Assembly: GCF_036014015.1 (NCBI RefSeq)
Contig: NZ_CP107905.1
Location: forward strand, 6,076,001-6,140,000
Reading direction: 5' to 3'
Source: Streptomyces sp. NBC_00457
GTDB taxonomy: Bacteria > Actinomycetota > Actinomycetes > Streptomycetales > Streptomycetaceae
DNA length: 64,000 nt
The notes under the pieces are model-generated. The model ran no database searches, was not told where the DNA came from, and saw only the letters and a program-made list of their open reading frames with translations. Below are positions 51,182 through 58,826 of the stretch, one piece after another (position 1 is the first letter of the stretch; each line of letters begins with the position of its first letter). The translations under genes were made by a program, and so were the position numbers.

Positions 51182-52162
51182 CTATTGGGGGATGGTGAGC
51201 AGGATTCGGCCGTGGCTACCGCCGGCGTCGACGTGGTCGTGGGCTTCGGCGATGTCGTCCAGCGGGTAGCGGTCGCCGACGGCGACGGTGAGGGCACCCA
51301 CGGCGGCGGCGGAGGTGAGGTCGCGGGCGGCCTGGCGCTTAGCCTCGGCGGGGAAGTCGTCGCTGCCGAGCAGCCGCAGGGTCACGTTGTTGAACAGCAG
51401 AGGCCAGAAGGGGATCTCGGTGCGGTCCGTGCGGGTGGCGTAGGCGGCGATGACGGCGTTGCCAGCGGCGACGGCGGTGTCGAGATCGGCGTTGTCGGAC
51501 AGTGCGACCTCGATGATCCGGTCGACGCCCCGTGGCGCGTACGAGCGGATGGCCGCGGCGGGGTCGCCGGTATCCAGGGCGATGGCGTGGGCGACGGCCG
51601 GGTCGACGTGGTCGAGGTCCGCGGTGCGGCGGACGGTGGCGATCACAGTGGCGCCGGCCCAGTGGGCGAGCTGGGCGGCCAGGGAGCCGACGCCGCCGAG
51701 AACTCCGTGGACCAGAACCAGTCGGCCGTCGACCGGGCCGTCGGCGAAGACGGTCCGGTGGGCGGTGATGCCGGGGATGCCGAGGCTCGCGCCCAGTTCG
51801 TCACTGAGGTGGTCGGGCAGAGGTACGGCTTGGTGGTCGGGTACGGCGGTGTACTGGGCGGCGGTGCCGAAGGGGCGGTAGGACTGGGCGCCGTATACCC
51901 AGACCCGTTGTCCGACGCGGCGGGCGTCGACGCCGTCGCCCACCGCGTCGATGACTCCGGCGCCGTCGCTGTGCGGGATCACCCGCGGGAAGGGCATGGA
52001 CGAGCCGAGCCAGCCCCGCCGCTTCTTGGTGTCGCCGGGGTTGACGCCCGAGACGGTGACGCGGACGCGGACCTCGCCGGGACCTGGGACGGGATCAGGT
52101 AGTTCACCGACGTGCAGGACATCGGCGGCGGGGCCCTGGACGTCGTACCAGGAAGCAAGCAT
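51182..52162 (-). CDS. zinc-free quinone oxidoreductase / MDR family
   Basis: A 326-residue NADPH-dependent quinone oxidoreductase-type MDR protein with GEVRVRVTVSGVNPGD, NADPH-binding GVLGGVGSLAAQLAHWAG and no zinc cysteines. Start MLASWYDVQ at 52162 with GGAGG upstream. Twenty bp downstream of the PadR gene stop in the same direction, so it is cotranscribed and PadR-controlled. It probably reduces a quinone or unsaturated carbonyl under stress. Confidence 0.85.
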   Translation of the reverse strand: MLASWYDVQGPAADVLHVGELPDPVPGPGEVRVRVTVSGVNPGDTKKRRGWLGSSMPFPRVIPHSDGAGVIDAVGDGVDARRVGQRVWVYGAQSYRPFGTAAQYTAVPDHQAVPLPDHLSDELGASLGIPGITAHRTVFADGPVDGRLVLVHGVLGGVGSLAAQLAHWAGATVIATVRRTADLDHVDPAVAHAIALDTGDPAAAIRSYAPRGVDRIIEVALSDNADLDTAVAAGNAVIAAYATRTDRTEIPFWPLLFNNVTLRLLGSDDFPAEAKRQAARDLTSAAAVGALTVAVGDRYPLDDIAEAHDHVDAGGSHGRILLTIPQ

Positions 52163-52182
52163 GGGAGTACCTCCGTGGACAG

Positions 52183-52761
52183 TCAGCTTGCGGGAGCGGC
52201 GGGCGCATGCGGATCGCTGTCGGTGCATGCGGTGTCGAACGCGGGCGGTTCCTCGCCGAGGGTCTCGCGCAGCCAGGTCCGTTCGGCGCGGCTGGTGGCG
52301 CGGGCGGTGAGCAGCATGCCCCGCCGGTAGGGGTCGGCGATCTCCTCGGCGCGCAGGGGCCGCTCGTTGTCGTAGAAGAAGCTCGCCGGTTCTTCCAGGA
52401 ACTCCAGCCGTCTGCGCAGCACCGCGTGCTGTTCGGCCACGTCGGGCAGGTGGGAGAGGAAGGCCAGGACGACGTAGAACCGGGTGAAGTCGGTGATCTC
52501 ATGGTCGGCGGGTTTGCGCAGACGCTGAAGCATGTCGGCCCGTCCGGCCGCGGTCAGGTTGAGCACGTACCGGGCCGCCCCCGCGGCCGGGTCGGCGCGC
52601 CGCTCGATCAAGCCCGCCCTGGTCAGACGGTTGATCGCCGGATACAGGCTGCCGTCACTGACCGGACGCGTATAGCCGGTCAGCTGTGAGACGCGGCGGC
52701 GCAGCTCGTGTCCAGGCAGGGGTGCCTCGGTGAGGAAGCCGAGTATCGCGAGTTCCAGCAT
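52183..52761 (-). CDS. PadR-family repressor
   Basis: A 192-residue PadR regulator. Typical start MLELAILGFLTEAPLPGHEL and wing VSDGSLYPAINRLTRAGLIERR; the C-terminal half forms the dimerisation helices. PadR proteins respond to aromatic or lipophilic effectors, unlike DNA-bending TetR types. It is divergent from a SnoaL-like gene, with the 32-bp palindrome 52782-52813 between them. Start chosen at ATG 52761. Confidence 0.9.
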   Translation of the reverse strand: MLELAILGFLTEAPLPGHELRRRVSQLTGYTRPVSDGSLYPAINRLTRAGLIERRADPAAGAARYVLNLTAAGRADMLQRLRKPADHEITDFTRFYVVLAFLSHLPDVAEQHAVLRRRLEFLEEPASFFYDNERPLRAEEIADPYRRGMLLTARATSRAERTWLRETLGEEPPAFDTACTDSDPHAPAAPAS

Positions 52762-52781
52762 GAGTCCATCTTCGCACGCGG

Positions 52782-52813
52782 ACATCGAATCGATGTGAAC
52801 ATCGATTCGATGT
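52782..52813. promoter_or_regulatory. PadR operator: 15-bp perfect inverted repeat
   Basis: ACATCGAATCGATGT and ACATCGATTCGATGT are perfect reverse complements separated by GA. It contains the ATGT-N2-ACAT pattern, the centre of the PadR consensus type. It lies 21 bp before the PadR start and 48 bp before the SnoaL-like ATG. Confidence 0.8.
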
Positions 52814-52860
52814 TACGCTCGCAGATATCCGCTCAAACGTCTCTGGAGAGGCACAGCAAG

Positions 52861-53280
52861 ATGCCGTCGCAGTCCACCGAGTCAGTGATGAACCGTTTCG
52901 TCGAGTTCATCAACACGGGCAACGAGGATCTCGCCCGCGAGGTCATTTCTCCGGACGCGGTGTTCCACGCACCCAGCCACCCGGAACCACTGCGGGGGCC
53001 CGATGGGTACATGGAAGTCCTCGGGATGATGCGCAGCGCCTTCCCCGACGTCGAGTGGACGCTGGAGGAGACGGTCACCGAAGGCGACACCGTGGCCGCG
53101 CGGTTCACCATGCGGGGAACCCACGACGGTGAATTCTTCGGGATCCCGGCGAGCGGCAACAAGATCTCGGTGCAGGCCATGAACTTCTACTACCTGGCCG
53201 ACGGCCGGATCGTCGGCGAACGGGGCCAGCCTGACCTCCTCGGGGTGATGCAGCAGATCGGTGCCCTACCGGCGCCGTGA
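52861..53280 (+). CDS. SnoaL-like / NTF2-fold polyketide-cyclase-type protein
   Basis: A 139-residue single-domain protein of the SnoaL-like family: an alpha+beta cone with MRGTHDGEFFGIPASGNK and LADGRIVGERG motifs. Typical members are small-molecule isomerases or cyclases with Asp/His pairs; the exact chemistry is unknown here. ATG at 52861 with GGAGAGG upstream. Probably part of the PadR regulon with the oxidoreductase. Confidence 0.8.
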   Translation: MPSQSTESVMNRFVEFINTGNEDLAREVISPDAVFHAPSHPEPLRGPDGYMEVLGMMRSAFPDVEWTLEETVTEGDTVAARFTMRGTHDGEFFGIPASGNKISVQAMNFYYLADGRIVGERGQPDLLGVMQQIGALPAP

Positions 53281-53817
53281 ACCTCGTAGCGCCGGTAAGT
53301 CTTCTGCCGCGCGGGATTGCCGCTGCCAGGAGGGGGCCGTACGGCGCGGGTTCACCGCAAGAGGCCGGTTTTCTTCTTGATCCGGCGTCTTCGCGCAGAC
53401 AGCGCCCGTTCCGCGAGAGCTTGCACTCTGTCACCGCTGACGTGACCGAGCCGGGTACGGAACTGCTCGCTCTACGGCGAATACTGCAACCCTCGAATAC
53501 CGACAGTCCACCAGTGCGAGTTCACCTCCACCCGGCTTCTCGATCTGCCGCTTCCCCTGGCGTTTCCCCTCGCCGAGGCGGCAGAACTTGACCGGCTGGC
53601 GGCCGAGTCGATGCGCGTCCTGGAGAAAGTCGTCGACCCTGCCACCCGGCTCGACGACCGGTTCCTCGCCTCGGTCGAGGAGCGATGGCACACGCTCCGG
53701 TCGCGGGTGATCGCAGTCCAGGAGGAACTCGATGGGCGGGTGTACATATAGTACGGCCTGGTCGACCGGAGCCTGACGCTCCGAAGAGAGGCAGACCGCG
53801 CAAGGATGCTCGACCGA
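53281..53817. other. decayed region containing a methyltransferase-like remnant
   Basis: Over 500 bp with no intact gene. In frame 1 from 53446 to 53748 there is a coherent sequence (see pseudogene entry); before that are only out-of-frame pieces. It is likely the scar of a lost or inserted gene. Confidence 0.5.
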
Positions 53818-53832
53818 TTACAGGAAGCGTCC
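53446..53832 (+). pseudogene. remnant resembling the C-terminus of a PglX/Eco57I-like DNA methyltransferase
   Basis: Frame 1 reads on from 53446 (stop at 53443-53445) to an internal TAG at 53749-53751, then continues. Recognisable text: FTSTRLLDLPLPLAFPLAE, then RVIAVQEELDGRVYI, stop, YGLVDRSLTLRR. The VQEELD...VY...YGL pattern is a hallmark of the C-terminal end of BREX PglX/Eco57I-type N6-adenine methyltransferases (usually QEELDWEVYxxYGL). No start, catalytic NPPY or N-terminal portion is nearby, so this is a relic. The 3' end overlaps the flavin reductase stop. Family match is by pattern only. Confidence 0.5.
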
Positions 53833-54423
53833 TTTATGGAACAGCAGGGGCGCCTCAAGGGTCTCGGACGTGCCGAGGTCGTCCACCCGGCCCACCACGA
53901 TGAGGTGGTCGCCGCCGGTGTGGACGGCATGGATAGTGCAGTCGATCCAAGCGAGCGCGCCCGTGAGACGCGGTGACCCGGAGACCGGTGCTGTGTCGTA
54001 TTCGACGCCCGCGAACTTGTTCGCGCCGCTCACCGCGAAGCCGCGGCACAACGCGCCCTGGCCGGCGGCGAGCACGTTCACGCAGAAGGCGCCCGCGCGG
54101 GCGATGCGGGGCCAGGTCGTCGACGTACGGCCGACCATGAAAGCGACGAGGGGTGGGTCGAGGGAGAGGGAGGAGAAGGACTGGCAGGCGAAGCCGGCGG
54201 GGCCGGATTCGCCATCGGTGGCTGGTGAGGTGACAACGGCCACGCCCGTCGCGAAGTTCCCGAGCACCCGCCGGAACTCGCCCTGCTCGACCGGCGCCCG
54301 CTCGTCCTCACCCACACACCGCAACTCCGGGCGCGGCAGCGCCTCCACGGGGCGGGCGGGCCCGGACCTGAGATAACGGACGGCCGCTGCCGCCATTCCT
54401 GCGTGTCCCATCACGTCATCCAT
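53818..54423 (-). CDS. flavin reductase-like domain protein
   Basis: A 201-residue protein of the FMN-binding split-barrel flavin reductase family (HpaC/ActVB type): FRRVLGNFATGVAVVTSPATDG, SSLSLDPPLVAFMVGRTST, FCVNVLAAGQGALC and GDHLIVVGRVDDLG. It supplies reduced FMN/FAD to a two-component monooxygenase; a flavin monooxygenase lies at 58827 but not a clear partner oxygenase here. Start MDDVMGHAG at 54423, or four codons later at 54411. The operator C lies 6 bp upstream of that start. Confidence 0.85.
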   Translation of the reverse strand: MDDVMGHAGMAAAAVRYLRSGPARPVEALPRPELRCVGEDERAPVEQGEFRRVLGNFATGVAVVTSPATDGESGPAGFACQSFSSLSLDPPLVAFMVGRTSTTWPRIARAGAFCVNVLAAGQGALCRGFAVSGANKFAGVEYDTAPVSGSPRLTGALAWIDCTIHAVHTGGDHLIVVGRVDDLGTSETLEAPLLFHKGRFL

Positions 54424-54428
54424 TGAAG

Positions 54429-54443
54429 CTGACGGGGTGTCAG
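54429..54443. promoter_or_regulatory. CTGACG-N3-TGTCAG palindrome, site C
   Basis: CTGACGGGGTGTCAG, one mismatch from perfect, 6 bp before the flavin reductase ATG at 54423. That position implies a short leader or a start at the internal ATG 54411. Confidence 0.6.
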
Positions 54444-54494
54444 ATGGGAAGGGGTGCGGGAGACCGTCCGGGGCCGCGGCGTACGCTCCGGGCC

Positions 54495-55457
54495 ATGGGG
54501 TGGGGAAAGATCCGGCGGGGGCTCCGCAGAGCCCGGCTGAGCTGGACGAACGACGACCGGACTGTCGCCGTGGGGGTGTGCGCGGCGCAGCTTCCGGCGG
54601 CCTGGCTGCTGTCGCTCTTCGGCGGCACCGCGGAGGACGACTACGGCGTCGGTACCGGCGGCCTGGCCCTGGGCCTGATGTGCGCGCTCCTCTTCGCACC
54701 ACTGGTGCTGCCGATTCTGGGCCTGCTCCAGACGGTCACGCAGATCACCCCGGCCGCCCTGCTGGCCCATCCGTCGGCCCGCCGGTTCCGCGGACCCGGG
54801 TGGGCCTGGCACCTCCTGTACGTCGTGCTGCTCGGTGCCGGCTGGGCGTTCCTGCCCGTGATCTTCTGGGGCTGGTCGTTCACGGCGACGGCCTTGGTCC
54901 TCGCGGCCCTCGGCATACTCCCCGTACTCGGTGTCGCGTACGCCCGCCGACGCGCCCAGGGCACCGGGCGGACGTGGGGAGCGCTGGGCGTCTGGTGGCG
55001 TGGAAGCCTCGGCTGCTTCGGGCTGTGCGGGCTGGCCCTTGTGGGTGGGTCGCTGGTCGCGGCCTCGGGACTGATCGAGGAGTACGAGCCTCCGAAGCTG
55101 TCCGCCGCGCAGCTCGCCGGAGTCTGGCGCGGCGACAACGGCGCGGCACTGAAACTGCTTCCGGGTGGCCGGGCCCACGTCACAGACCTGCCTGCCGAGG
55201 CCGAGTTCGATATGGAGTCCGCCGAGGACATCGAGGTGTGCGACGGCATGGGTAGCTGGTGGCTCGACACGGAGGGCCGCGACGACCGGTGGGGTGGTCA
55301 GGGCCCGGAGGAGCGGGACGGGGTCGTCGTGCGGCTCGACGGGGGATGTGGGGAGCAGACGTACTGGACGATCGGCGGCACGGCACACGAGCCTGAGCTG
55401 TTCGTCCTGTTCGGCGACCCTGACGCGGGTGACCTGCGGATACTTAAACGGGAGTGA
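54495..55457 (+). CDS. membrane protein of unknown function
   Basis: A 320-residue protein with five to six transmembrane segments between residues about 25 and 200 (GGLALGLMCALLFAPLVLPI, FLPVIFWGWSFTATALVLAA, LGCFGLCGLALVGGSLVAAS), and a soluble C-terminal part of about 120 residues with ISGVWRGDNGAALKLLPG and CDGMGSWWLD. It resembles only Streptomyces hypothetical proteins. ATG at 54495. It is divergent from the flavin reductase and convergent with the hydratase. Confidence 0.65.
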   Translation: MGWGKIRRGLRRARLSWTNDDRTVAVGVCAAQLPAAWLLSLFGGTAEDDYGVGTGGLALGLMCALLFAPLVLPILGLLQTVTQITPAALLAHPSARRFRGPGWAWHLLYVVLLGAGWAFLPVIFWGWSFTATALVLAALGILPVLGVAYARRRAQGTGRTWGALGVWWRGSLGCFGLCGLALVGGSLVAASGLIEEYEPPKLSAAQLAGVWRGDNGAALKLLPGGRAHVTDLPAEAEFDMESAEDIEVCDGMGSWWLDTEGRDDRWGGQGPEERDGVVVRLDGGCGEQTYWTIGGTAHEPELFVLFGDPDAGDLRILKRE

Positions 55458-55462
55458 CGACC

Positions 55463-56311
55463 TCACCGACCCCGGTATTCCGGACTCCTGCGTTCCACGA
55501 AGCTCGCCACTCCCTCCCTCGCGTCTGCCGTCGTCATGTTGATCTCCTGGGCGGCTGCCTCCGCGGCGAACGCGGTGGTGCGGTCGGTGTCGAGGGAGGC
55601 GTTGACGAGCTGCTTGGTCAAGGCGATGGCTCGGGTCGGGCCGGTGGCGAGGCGGTCGGCCCACTCGCGGGCTGTTTTGTCCAGCTCGGCGTCCGGGACG
55701 ACGCGGTTGACCAGGCCCAGGCGTTCGGCGTCCGCGGCGGGGAGGGCGTCGCCGAAGAACATCAGTTCTTTGGCGCGGTGGGGGCCGATGAGGCGGGGGA
55801 GGAGGTACGCGCCGCCGCCGTCCGGCACGAGTCCACGCCGTACGAACACCTCGATGAACTTGGCGGATTCGGCGGCCAGTACGAGGTCGCAGGCGAGGGC
55901 GAGATGCGCGCCGAGCCCGGCCGCCGTGCCGTTCACGGCGGCGATCACCGGCTTCTCGCAGTCGAGGACGGCGCTGATCAGCCGCTGAGCGCCGAGCCGG
56001 AGGGTGCGGGCGACGTCACCGGCGATCCGCTCCCCGCCGCCCGCCGCCCCGCCCCGCAGGTCGGCGCCGGCGCAGAAGCCGCGGCCGGTTCCGGTGAGGA
56101 CGACGGCTCTCACGGCGGGGTCGGCGGAGGCGTCGGAGAGAAGTTGGATCAGGCGTTCTCGCAGGTCAGGGGTGATGGCGTTGAGGGCCTCGGGGCGGTT
56201 GAGGGTGATACGGCGGACGTGATTGTCAGTGGTGTGCCGTATCAATGACTCAGCGGAATTTCTGGACTCACGGGGGGAATCGGGGATGTTCAGTTCACTG
56301 GGTGGATTCAT
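55463..56311 (-). CDS. enoyl-CoA hydratase/isomerase
   Basis: A 282-residue crotonase-fold protein with the oxyanion-hole FCAGADLRGG and NGTAAGLGAHLALACDLVL motifs; it resembles PaaG/enoyl-CoA hydratases more than the 11864 gene. Glu in AAESAKFIEVFVRRGLVPDGGG is compatible with isomerase or hydratase. Begins 1 bp after the CoA ligase stop (56313-56315), hence a two-gene operon under operators D1 and D2. Confidence 0.87.
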   Translation of the reverse strand: MNPPSELNIPDSPRESRNSAESLIRHTTDNHVRRITLNRPEALNAITPDLRERLIQLLSDASADPAVRAVVLTGTGRGFCAGADLRGGAAGGGERIAGDVARTLRLGAQRLISAVLDCEKPVIAAVNGTAAGLGAHLALACDLVLAAESAKFIEVFVRRGLVPDGGGAYLLPRLIGPHRAKELMFFGDALPAADAERLGLVNRVVPDAELDKTAREWADRLATGPTRAIALTKQLVNASLDTDRTTAFAAEAAAQEINMTTADAREGVASFVERRSPEYRGR

Positions 56312-56312
56312 G

Positions 56313-58538
56313 TCAGCGGCACACCGCCAACGCGTCCAGCGCCACCGCTCCCTGCCCCCTGGGCAGCACCATCAGCGGATTGATGTCCAGCTCCGCGAGG
56401 TCGTCCCCGAGTTCCAGTGCCATGCGCTGCACCCGCAGGACGACCTCGACGAGCGCGTCGAGGTCGGACGGGGGGCGCCCCCTGACCCCGTCCAGCAGGG
56501 CCCGCCCGCGCAGTTCACCGAGCATGTCCCGCGCCTGCTCCTCACCGAAGGGCGGCACGCGTACGGCGGCGTCCCGCAACACCTCGACGAGCACACCGCC
56601 GAGCCCGACGGTCACGGTCGGTCCGAAGAGTTCGTCGTGGGTGACGCCGACGACCATCTCGACGCCCCGCTCGACCATCTGGCACACCAGCACGCCGTCC
56701 AGCGAGACGTCCTCGTAGCGGGCGATGTCGGTCAGGTCGCGGTAGGCGTCGCGGACCTGGCTGGCCGAGGTCAGTCCGATCTTGACGAGACCCAGCTCGG
56801 TCTTGTGGGCGATCTGCGCGCCGGATGCCTTCATCACCACCGGGTAGCCGACGAGGCCCGCCGCGCGCACGGCCGCCGCCGCGCTGGTGACCAACTGCTC
56901 GCGCGGCACCCGGATTCCGTAGGCACGAAGCAGCTGTTTCGCCGCGTGTTCGCTCAGCTGCTGTCCTGGGCGCATCAGGGCCTGCGCCTTGCGGAAGGAG
57001 GGCGAAGGGGTGCGCGGTGCCTCGTCGAAGGGGGAGCGGTAGCCGGTGACGAACCGGTGGTGGTCGAGGTGGGCGCGGACCGCGGTGAGACAGTTGGTGA
57101 CCGTGCGGAAGGTGGCCACGCGGGAGGAGCCGAGCAGTACGTCGCGGTACGCCGGCTCGGTGCCGACCGGCGACCCCCACACCACGCACACCAGCTTGTC
57201 GGTCCGCTCGGCCGCGTCCACCAGGTCCTGTACGAGCCGGTCGCTGAGGGGTGGGAAGGGCCCGGTGACCGGGCAGATCAGCACCCCGACCTCCGGGTCG
57301 TCCAGGATCGCGTCGATGATCTTCCGGCCGCGCCAGTCCCCGACCGGATGCCCGCCGTTGTCGACCGGGTTGGCCACGCTGAGGTACTCCGGTATCCACT
57401 GGTGCAGCTCGGCCTGCCGGGCCTGAGACAGCTCCGGCAGCCGCAGGCCCGCCTCGCTCGCCAGGTCGGCGACGTGCGCGCCCGTGCCGCCCGAGATCGA
57501 ATAGACGACGACTCCATCGGCGCGGGGCGGACGGGCGCGGGCCAACAGGGCGGCGGTGTCCTGGAGTTCGTCGAGCCCGTCGACCCGGATCACCCCGAAC
57601 TGCCGCATCGCGGCGTCCACCACCTCGTCCGCGCCGGTCAGCTTGCCGGTGTGTGAGGCGGCCGTGCGGGCGCCGGTCTCGGTGCGGCCCACCTTGACCG
57701 CGACGACCGGCACCCGGCGCCGGGCGGCCCGGTCGGCGGCGAGCAGAAAGGAGCGGCCGTCCTTCAGCCCCTCGATATAGCAGGCGATGGCACCGACGTC
57801 GGGCTGCTCGGCGAAGTAGGAGATGAAGTCGGCGGTCTCCAGATCGGCCTCGTTGCCGGTGGGCGCCCAGTGGGAGAGCCGGATGCCGAGTTCCTGGAGG
57901 GCGAAGACGGGGCGGCCCTGATGCCCGGACTGGGTGATGAGGGCGATGGAGGGACCGTCCAGGTCGTCCCGGAACCGCTCGAAGGCGTTCAGGTTGGTGT
58001 TCGGTCCGAGCAACCGCACACCGGCCCGCTCCACGGCGGCCGTCAGCTGACCCTGCAGGACGGCGCCCTCGTCCCCCGTCTCCGCGAACCCGGAGGCGAA
58101 GACGACGGCGAACTTCACCTTGGCCTCGCCCAGTTCCTCGATCACGGGGAGGGGGTCGGCGACCAGCAGTACGGCGAGATCGACCTGCTCGGGCAGGTCC
58201 CGGACGGAAGGAAAGCAGGAGATGCCGAAGACGGAGTCCCGCGTGGGATGCACCGGATACAGCCGGGCCCCGACCCGCTCGGCCCAGGACAACAGCTGCC
58301 GGGTGACGCCGGTGTTGGGCCGGCCCTCCCCGTCCGAGGCGCCGATCACGGCGACGGACTCGGGCCGGAAGAACCGGTCCAGATCGGGGACGCCCGCATA
58401 CAGCGGACGCCCGCTGACGTCGTAGTCGTCCACGTCGGCCGGGCGGCCGTGGACGGCGGGGGCGGGCTGCTCGCCGCAGGCGACGACCCGGCCCCGGCGG
58501 GAGTCGGTGGTAAGGGTGCCGTGGGTTGATCCAAGCAT
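56313..58538 (-). CDS. ADP-forming acyl-CoA synthetase (acetate-CoA ligase family)
   Basis: A 741-residue one-chain ADP-forming CoA ligase. Order: CoA-binding domain (about 55-190; SVAVIGASDGEGRPNTGV), succinyl-CoA-ligase-like flavodoxin domain with TAASHTGKLTGADEVVDAAM (phospho-His region) and a C-terminal ATP-grasp domain (about 510-735; YPVVMKASGAQIAHKTELG, LAELDINPLMVLP). It couples acyl-CoA to ATP, or in reverse activates acids at the cost of ATP without pyrophosphate. Acyl group unknown. The first 25 residues are poorly conserved and the start could lie further in. Confidence 0.85.
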   Translation of the reverse strand: MLGSTHGTLTTDSRRGRVVACGEQPAPAVHGRPADVDDYDVSGRPLYAGVPDLDRFFRPESVAVIGASDGEGRPNTGVTRQLLSWAERVGARLYPVHPTRDSVFGISCFPSVRDLPEQVDLAVLLVADPLPVIEELGEAKVKFAVVFASGFAETGDEGAVLQGQLTAAVERAGVRLLGPNTNLNAFERFRDDLDGPSIALITQSGHQGRPVFALQELGIRLSHWAPTGNEADLETADFISYFAEQPDVGAIACYIEGLKDGRSFLLAADRAARRRVPVVAVKVGRTETGARTAASHTGKLTGADEVVDAAMRQFGVIRVDGLDELQDTAALLARARPPRADGVVVYSISGGTGAHVADLASEAGLRLPELSQARQAELHQWIPEYLSVANPVDNGGHPVGDWRGRKIIDAILDDPEVGVLICPVTGPFPPLSDRLVQDLVDAAERTDKLVCVVWGSPVGTEPAYRDVLLGSSRVATFRTVTNCLTAVRAHLDHHRFVTGYRSPFDEAPRTPSPSFRKAQALMRPGQQLSEHAAKQLLRAYGIRVPREQLVTSAAAAVRAAGLVGYPVVMKASGAQIAHKTELGLVKIGLTSASQVRDAYRDLTDIARYEDVSLDGVLVCQMVERGVEMVVGVTHDELFGPTVTVGLGGVLVEVLRDAAVRVPPFGEEQARDMLGELRGRALLDGVRGRPPSDLDALVEVVLRVQRMALELGDDLAELDINPLMVLPRGQGAVALDALAVCR

Positions 58539-58570
58539 CGGTCGCCCCGCTCCTGTGTGACAGCAACTAA

Positions 58571-58585
58571 CTGACGCAGTGTCAG
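58571..58585. promoter_or_regulatory. CTGACG-N3-TGTCAG palindrome, site D1
   Basis: CTGACGCAGTGTCAG, 33 bp upstream of the CoA ligase start (58538). One mismatch from perfect. Confidence 0.65.
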
Positions 58586-58594
58586 ATTACTGAA

Positions 58595-58609
58595 CTGACG
58601 CTGCGTCAG
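58595..58609. promoter_or_regulatory. CTGACG-N3-CGTCAG palindrome, site D2
   Basis: CTGACGCTGCGTCAG, perfect, centred 24 bp from D1, so the two copies fall on nearly the same helical face. Tandem copies suggest cooperative binding. Confidence 0.65.
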
Positions 58610-58826
58610 GAAGTCGTTGAACCGGGGAGGTACTGCGGAGGCGGCTGTTGGGGGGTGGCTGCGGCTACGGTCACAGTGCTGCGGCGGTGACTGTCGTCGC
58701 CTGCTGCGGCCGGCCGTCACGGTACGTCGGCACCCACTTCAGCACCCACTTGGCCGCATACTCCGGCATCCACTTCCCTGCACTCTCCGGCACCCGACCC
58801 ACCGGAGAGGGAGGGGTCCCCCGGCC

